This document shows positions 58,893 to 64,000 of a DNA stretch of 64,000 nt, one piece after another. A model generated the notes under the pieces. It was not told the DNA's origin. It was given only the letters and a program-made list of their open reading frames with translations, and searched no databases. The stretch is from Pseudoscleropodium purum (lineage: Eukaryota; Streptophyta; Bryopsida; Hypnales; Brachytheciaceae): positions 19,872,479 through 19,936,478 of the forward strand of contig OZ017800.1 of assembly GCA_963969395.1 (NCBI GenBank). The letters are read 5' to 3'. Position 1 is the stretch's first letter. Every line of letters begins with the position of its first letter. The position numbers and the translations under genes are program-made.

Positions 58893-61602
58893 CTATGCTT
58901 CTTCTGCGCTGTCCCATCTCCCGAACCAGGATATCATATCCCAGTCATCCAAGGAAATGGGATCCCGAAGAGTATCTTTAGTATGGTCCTGTAAGGCATA
59001 CATAATTGATCCTTTGATGTTTTCCGGTGAGAGGCCTTCTCTTGGGAATTCTACCGAAAGAGGGGGGGGGAATGGCCACTGACCAATCCACTCTTTGGGA
59101 TAGAAGGACCTCTGTATCCCTCCTCTGCGTGCGCGTGAAGATTGGCCAAATTGAGAAAAATTTGGTTTGCTTGTCCTCGTAGCAAGGAGGATAGATTTGG
59201 AAGGTGCTATCTAAAAGATCTTCCGACCAAACTGTCCACCACTCCTCCGGGACATGAGAGGAAGAGCGGCTCATTTTGATGCTATCCTCCCTGCTTCCGT
59301 CATAGAGGCTGCCTTTCCGAGGTCTAATCTGTTTTACTGGAGGTGGGAGAGACAACGGAGGGAAGTCCTCCGAACTCCAAGGCTGGGGGGTGCCCTGGAT
59401 CTCTGGGGAGTGAGGGGTGCTCTCCCTGATCTCCTGTGTCACTAGGGCTGGTTGGACCTTTATGGGAGTTAGGTCTGCTTGCATAATCCGCTGCAAAGTC
59501 CATCTCTTAGTATGTTCTTTCCCTGTCTTCTGAGTACCGTTTTGAAGTGCCGGGGTACAAGGAGATCTGGGCTCCTCAAGATGATTAGCTCCGCCCTGCT
59601 CACACTTGAAGGATTCGTCTCTGTTCTCCAGTGTGATCTCCACTCTGTTGTCCATCATATTATCTCCCTGGCATTCTCTAGTAACCTCAATTGAGGGGGT
59701 CTTCTGTAATGTTTCTTTGTTGGACTTGATAGGGAGTTTACTTGGGGTGAGAGCTGCTCCTCGCTGTGGTCTACTCCCATCTGTGACCTGCCGTGTCTCT
59801 TCAGCAGATTTCACGTAGCTCTCTCGCCGGCTTCTGTGTGAGTCTCCGCCCTCGTCCTCCGGACTCGCAGAGGTCTGAGCCTTGGATAGGGAAAGGGTGG
59901 AGTTTTGTGTGTGAATTTGATCAAGTCTGGTGTGTGGGTTGCCCCGGCTCCAAGAACTTGAGGCCACTGGCTGAATGCGTTGTCCATCTACCTCCTGACC
60001 GGAAGCACCTCGTTCTGTATCTCTGGAGCCTCGAGTCGCTGGGGAGGGGCGATGTCTAAATGCCTTCTGGACCGCCCCTGGGACCTGAATCGGTGTGCTC
60101 TGAACCTGTGTGATCAATCTAGATGCACGTCTCCCTTCCTCCTCCAAAGATTCCCTCCTGATAGGGGGTGTTGTGGGGGCTTTCGATTTGAAGGCGAAAG
60201 GTTCCTGTCTGCTCCTGCACTCCACACCCTCGTCCACATCCCTAGGTTGCATGAAGGTCTGCATCTTGGACACGGACTGTGTGGTATATGTACTTGGAGT
60301 GCTTCCCTGTAGAAACGTCCTATCTACCTCCTGACCAAGTGTGCCACAGGGAAGAGCGGGCTTTGGTTTCCTCCGAGCTTGCGATGCAGCGTTGGATTCT
60401 TCTGCGGCAATCTGCTCTAACGGAAGGTCAATGTCCATCTTGATCTCTTCTTCTGGGCCCTGAGCATGACCTGCTAGGCCTGAGCGTTCTGCTGGAGCTG
60501 CCTCCTGCATCATCTCGTCTGTCTGGATTTGTGGGACCCTCGGCAGCTTAACTCCGGGGGACTTAGTCTTAGAAGGTATCTAGGCTACCTCTCTCCCTGG
60601 GATTGGTGTCTTACCCGGACTTCCTTTCCTGTTCTGTGGGGTGTCGGTGTGAGCGTCCTTGTTTGTCTTTGCTTGCCATTGGGTCTTGTCCTTAGCTCTT
60701 GGCTTCTTCTTCTTTTTCCGTTTGGACTTAACTAGCTGAAACCCGTCCTTGTCCCCTTGCTCTGTATCTCCTTTTGGAACGACCTGCTGTTTACTCTGTT
60801 TCGCTGAGCCAGCTGAGGGCTTGTTTAAGGGACATCTGGAAATTGGGTGTCCAAACTTCCTGCATCTGTTGCATTGGTCTGGAAGCCCCGAGTAACTGAC
60901 TTCCTGGCTGACGGGGGTTAATCCTTCTGATTCATCTGGAAGGTGTAACAGAATGCTACCTGGTAGCTTGGAGATATCTGTGACCCTAACTGTGATCAAG
61001 GGACCCCCTGGACGCTTAAGGGCAGCTTCCTTGGTTTCCACCATCAAAACTTCTCCCAACTTGGCTGCGAGTGTTTGCAACCAAGCTTCTGACGATAAGA
61101 CAAGGTCCAGCCCTGGGAACTGGACTCTTATTATATAATCTGTTTTGAGTGAGGAGAATGAACTCTCCGTGGTGAAGTCTTTCTGCCATGAAAAGAGCTG
61201 GAGTGCTCTCCCCTCTCCAGAGACATTCCGACGAGTGACCGCTGTCATCGCGTCCTCTTTTGTTTTGAACTCGGCTCTGAAAAAGCCTCTGGCCAAATTC
61301 TGAACCGAGATCAGAGTATCACCGAAGCTTTGTTTCAGGATTTTGGCAATAACTGTGTATCCTGGGGATTGCCCGGCAGATCGGCCCAAAACCAGCTTGC
61401 CGTGAAGCTCTTGTTGGGCGGCAAGGATGCTCTGGGCTTGCTCCTTTGTGAATTGGAAATCCAGAGACCAATCCTTATCTATGATAGGGTGTTCTGAAGC
61501 CAGGTTTCCCTCCTTTTCAGGAGCTAACCTCTGTTCTGTGGCCGTAGCCATCCAGCCCTCTCCCACATCCTCTAGGAGGGCTAAGATCTGTTCATTCTCC
61601 AT
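58893..61602 (-). pseudogene. LINE ORF1: CCHC nucleic-acid-binding protein
   Basis: The first 340 codons (61602-60580) are intact. An N-terminal region with LDFQFTKEQAQ and GFFRAEFKTKEDA resembles the DUF4283 RNA-binding domain of plant LINE ORF1 proteins. A zinc knuckle CNRCRKFGHPISRC (C-x2-C-x4-H-x4-C) follows, then a Lys-rich tail (KSKRKKKKKPRAKDK). A TAG at 60580-60582 interrupts the frame. The same frame then stays open for a further 500 codons of low-complexity, Ser/Pro/Glu-rich protein. A frameshift in the G8 run near 59,064-59,071 moves the reading to LRDPISLDDWDMISWFGRW, ending at TAG 58893. The uninterrupted ancestral protein would have been about 900 residues. Confidence 0.82.
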
Positions 61603-62135
61603 ACCAGCTCGAAATACGAAACCCTATCTGTGAATACCTAAAACGTGCGATTGACGGCGGATCGCCCAAACAAGCGAGCCTGATGTCTTAATACTTAATG
61701 CAAGTACTATAGCACAGCTAAAGTATCACTGACAGACCTGATCCAACAGATATATGAACGTCCTTAATCTGCAAAGATCGACTGAAACTTTAACCCTAAC
61801 CCTAATGCTGAAAGTCCAGAGAAGAGGATTGAGTTCCGATCAATCTGGCTGAGCGAGCCTCTTACGAATCCGCTCAACCAGAGATGCGAAACCCTGACCC
61901 AACGCAATATGCACAAAGAAGTTTCCGACAGTAGGTGGCAACTACCGCTAAAACCCTCGCTTTTTTTACAAAACTCCTCCAAAACGACACATACAGCTCT
62001 CTAACCGATCCTCAGACACACACAAGCACCAATCCGGTGTGAGCGCCTGGGAAATCTGGTCCAAAAACCTGCAAAAATCGAAATTGGGGAAGATGCGCCC
62101 TCTCCGTGATTTCCGGAAACCCTAAGGGGGGAGGT

Positions 62136-62141
62136 AAGAAT
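62136..62141 (+). repeat. Target-site duplication of LINE, right copy
   Basis: AAGAAT, matching 53932-53937. It begins directly after the 5' end of the LINE. Confidence 0.6.
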
Positions 62142-62327
62142 GATGAGGCCGAAGCCGAAGAGTGCTACAACAGCTTTGCCAAAAAAACTGGAAGACTTTT
62201 GGCTCCGACATATTCGCAGGACATGGCTGAGGAGTGCGACAAGCTACTGCAGGTGAAACGGGTTCCTCATCTGTATGTGAACCCGAACGATCCCATTTGC
62301 AGTGAGTTCGTAACACACTTTAATTAA
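62136..62327 (+). pseudogene. Class-3-lipase-like exon, right part
   Basis: Resumes the lipase frame exactly where 53937 stops. It opens with the repeated AAGAAT codons (KN), then DEAEAEECYNSF, and VPHLYVNPNDPICSEFVTHF before TAA. The LYVNP-x-DPICSE block is characteristic of the C-terminal part of the At4g10955-like hydrolases. The stop comes soon after it, whereas I recall family members continuing further, so the C-terminus may be truncated. Without the LINE, KSKKN would run directly into DEAEAEE. Confidence 0.65.
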
Positions 62328-63440
62328 GTCAAAATATTATGATCAGGTCACCACGAGCTTAAGGTCCCCCCCAGCAGCACTTTGTCATCAGCATTAGTGC
62401 AGGGCTCTCGATCGAATCACATGATTCCTGCGGCGATTTTGAACATCAGTAACTAGGGAGAGGGCTTTCGTGAATCCCATACGCTTCACCAGTGGTACAA
62501 AGTACCCCGTTAACTGAAAGGTACGGAGTTTTTATCCGGAAGCTAATACTGATAGTGCGGCGGGGTGAAATTAGCGTCGTCTTGAAATTTAGTGTCACCA
62601 CAAAATTTAGTTTCGGGGGATTTTGGTTCAATAGAATAATATTTCAACCTGCACAGATTCAAAATATTTTGATTTTGGTAAATTAGTTTCACACGAATTA
62701 GAACAAATCACGAAGTCCCGAAGTCAAACTAGTTTGGATTTGTACTATTAGGACAAACCAGTGTAGTGGAAATCCCTGAGAGAAGAGGTCACCCCATAGA
62801 TCCTTCACCTCATTTTCGTATAAATCGCCGCTTGTTTGGTTGTTTAGAAGTAATTTCGTGCACAGAATTGCCCCATTGGCAGCCTCTGAAGATGCATATA
62901 TGTACGTCTAAACCTGCCAAGACGTACAAGTTCAGTCTAAGCTCCCATTCATACTGTAGGTTTGTGCACGTGCAAATGTTGTAGATCGAGTGACCACTTA
63001 ACTCCCCATGGCACTTGGTAACAGACAGATTGAAAGCAAATGGGGTGCCATTGGAGACGCCGTGGAATTATACCCGTGTTCGAAGTTCGTGTGCTGGGGC
63101 AATGTTGTTTGGACATTAGTACAGTCCCCCTCCCAGACTAGGACTTGCTACAGAGTTCTTCAGAAATTGCAATTAAACCCTTTATGTGCGCAATTTCATT
63201 TTTGATACTTCGAATGTTTTCCCAACTCAGTACAGAATAGAATGGAAATATTTTACATTTGCTTTTGTACAGTTACTGAGGATAGAATTTACAGTGAAAG
63301 TGGATTCGTGACTTCTGTATCAGCAGTGGATAAGAATAGGCTGCAAAGCAAGTGGGTCAACAACAATACACCCTTCGAATTGAGATACTTCAGTGCATGA
63401 CCATCCAGACAGTCCCGAAAGGATCGAGCCTAGGACTAAA
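62328..63440. other. Intergenic flank
   Basis: Balanced composition. Small open frames (62492-62686, 62766-62984, 63008-63205) show no recognisable domain. It should include the 3' UTRs of the lipase-like gene (plus) and of the gene ending at 63441 (minus). Confidence 0.5.
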
Positions 63441-63529
63441 CTATCTGTACTCATCACCGCAGTCCCCAGGAATTTCGCTTCCTTTCTTCACAATAGAATG
63501 AATGAGAGCTATGTCTCCTTCATCCAAAC
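63441..63529 (-). CDS. Terminal exon of an unrecognised gene
   Basis: After acceptor TGTCTGCAG the exon reads GLDEGDIALIHSIVKKGSEI and continues PGDCGDEYR to TAG. A good donor (CCCAG|GTGCGT) lies at 63985-63979, and the phase of that exon end (one base) fits this exon start (two bases), joining as AYSFPGLDEGD. I do not recognise the protein. The call rests on the two well-formed splice sites, matching phase and protein-like composition. Confidence 0.5.
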
Positions 63530-63984
63530 CTGCAGACAAAATGCAGATTGATTTAAGAGCCAAATTCAAGGTGAATAATCAATCATATCTGAAGTCAGTG
63601 CAAGTTTGCAATGAATAGAGATTTTAGTACAATTAGGATGTTTATGAACTTTAGACAACATCAAAAAGAGAATCTTCCATATGGTCTAATGTTACAACAA
63701 AATAGGTTTATAGTACTGGCTCAGACAAGAGGTGACTCAGAGAGCGAGCTTGGTATATGTGAATGCTCATCATTTTTCATCTCCAAGTAGCATCCCAAGT
63801 GTCATCGAAGAAGGCAAAACGAGAAAACCATAGACTAAACCAAGCACCTCGTGCACAAGATTAAGATTTGAAGTAACAGGATGTTCTTTCTTTTCTTTTG
63901 AATTTTAGGAAAAAACGTGAACTGAGAGAAGTCAGAACACACTACATCACCCTGGTTAGGACATTTATGAAAGCTTCAACGCAC
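63530..63984. other. Presumed last intron of the right-edge gene
   Basis: AT-rich sequence between the donor at 63984 and the acceptor at 63530 on the minus strand. Nothing else seen in it. Confidence 0.4.
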
Positions 63985-64000
63985 CTGGGAAAGAGTATGC
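63985..64000 (-). CDS. Penultimate exon fragment at window edge
   Basis: Only 16 bases are inside the window, reading AYSFP up to a GTGCGT donor. It is called because it joins the 63441-63529 exon in phase. Confidence 0.35.

Larger units (their letters stand above)
53938..62135 (-). mobile_element. Full-length L1-type LINE (non-LTR retrotransposon), inactive
   Basis: About 8.2 kb including a 329-bp hAT MITE. In its own orientation it has a 5' UTR of about 530 bp beginning ACCTCCCCCCTTAGGG, ORF1 (nucleic-acid-binding protein with CCHC knuckle), then ORF2 (APE endonuclease, reverse transcriptase, zf-RVT-like C-terminus). ORF1 and ORF2 follow each other closely, as in plant L1 elements. The element ends at the ORF2 stop (ACTTTGTAA), and no poly(A)/poly(T) tract is visible at that border. 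Lesions: in-frame stops at 60580, 56738, 55901 and 54737, and frameshifts near 59,070, 56,985, 55,560 and 54,190. It is therefore dead and moderately old. It sits in a lipase-like exon with an AAGAAT duplication. Confidence 0.9.

Noticed and set aside
1..64000. tRNA, rRNA, CRISPR array, riboswitch, bacterial promoters or operons
   Set aside because: No tRNA-like box pair, rRNA segment or regularly spaced array was seen, and the window is nuclear plant DNA where the bacterial features do not apply.

Overview
This window is eukaryotic nuclear DNA from a land plant. It has GT-AG introns, a plant-type OS-9 lectin gene, a TSPO with the plant-like WADGGF loop, membrane-anchored LEA2/NHL-like proteins, a plant L1-type LINE with DUF4283-like and zf-RVT-like regions, and hAT-type MITEs. 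The long AT-rich intergenic space and the gene repertoire suggest a non-seed plant (bryophyte or lycophyte). That is an inference; the sequence does not settle the species.

Layout. 2.8-6.9 kb: an eight-exon OS-9 homologue (ER quality-control lectin) on the minus strand, whose exons join in frame to 391 codons. 7.9-29.7 kb: AT-rich DNA holding most copies of a non-autonomous transposon family whose ends read TTAA-CCCCTAAA, plus three minisatellites. 18.9-19.5 kb: an intronless TSPO gene with a G-box/ABRE-type site upstream. 25-38 kb: three LEA2/NHL-like paralogues, one on minus and two on plus. Copies 2 and 3 share upstream DNA, and a MITE and a foldback lie in the upstream region of copy 3. 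38.5-39 kb: a decayed exon that reads as two C-x2-C-(G/N)-CH-x2-FH zinc fingers.

39-53 kb is mainly decayed repeats. It includes a 21-bp minisatellite, a broken retroelement-like reading frame with many TAG codons, and two GC-rich hAT-type MITEs with perfect 8-bp target duplications. 53.6-62.3 kb is a nested insertion: a class-3-lipase-like exon is split by an 8.2-kb minus-strand LINE, and that LINE is split by a third copy of the same MITE. A 6-bp repeat (AAGAAT) flanks the LINE, and the lipase reading frame is continuous across it. The right edge holds the last exon(s) of a minus-strand gene that runs out of the window.

No operon-like organisation is present. The intact protein genes (OS-9, TSPO, three NHL-like) are separate transcription units. 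TSPO and NHL/LEA2 families are commonly linked to stress and membranes, but nothing here shows that these genes act together. The strongest unusual signals are the TTAA-bounded element family, the precise nested LINE/hAT insertion in the lipase gene, the inverted relation between an NHL gene and its flanks, and the loss of the ancestral start codon in NHL copy 3.
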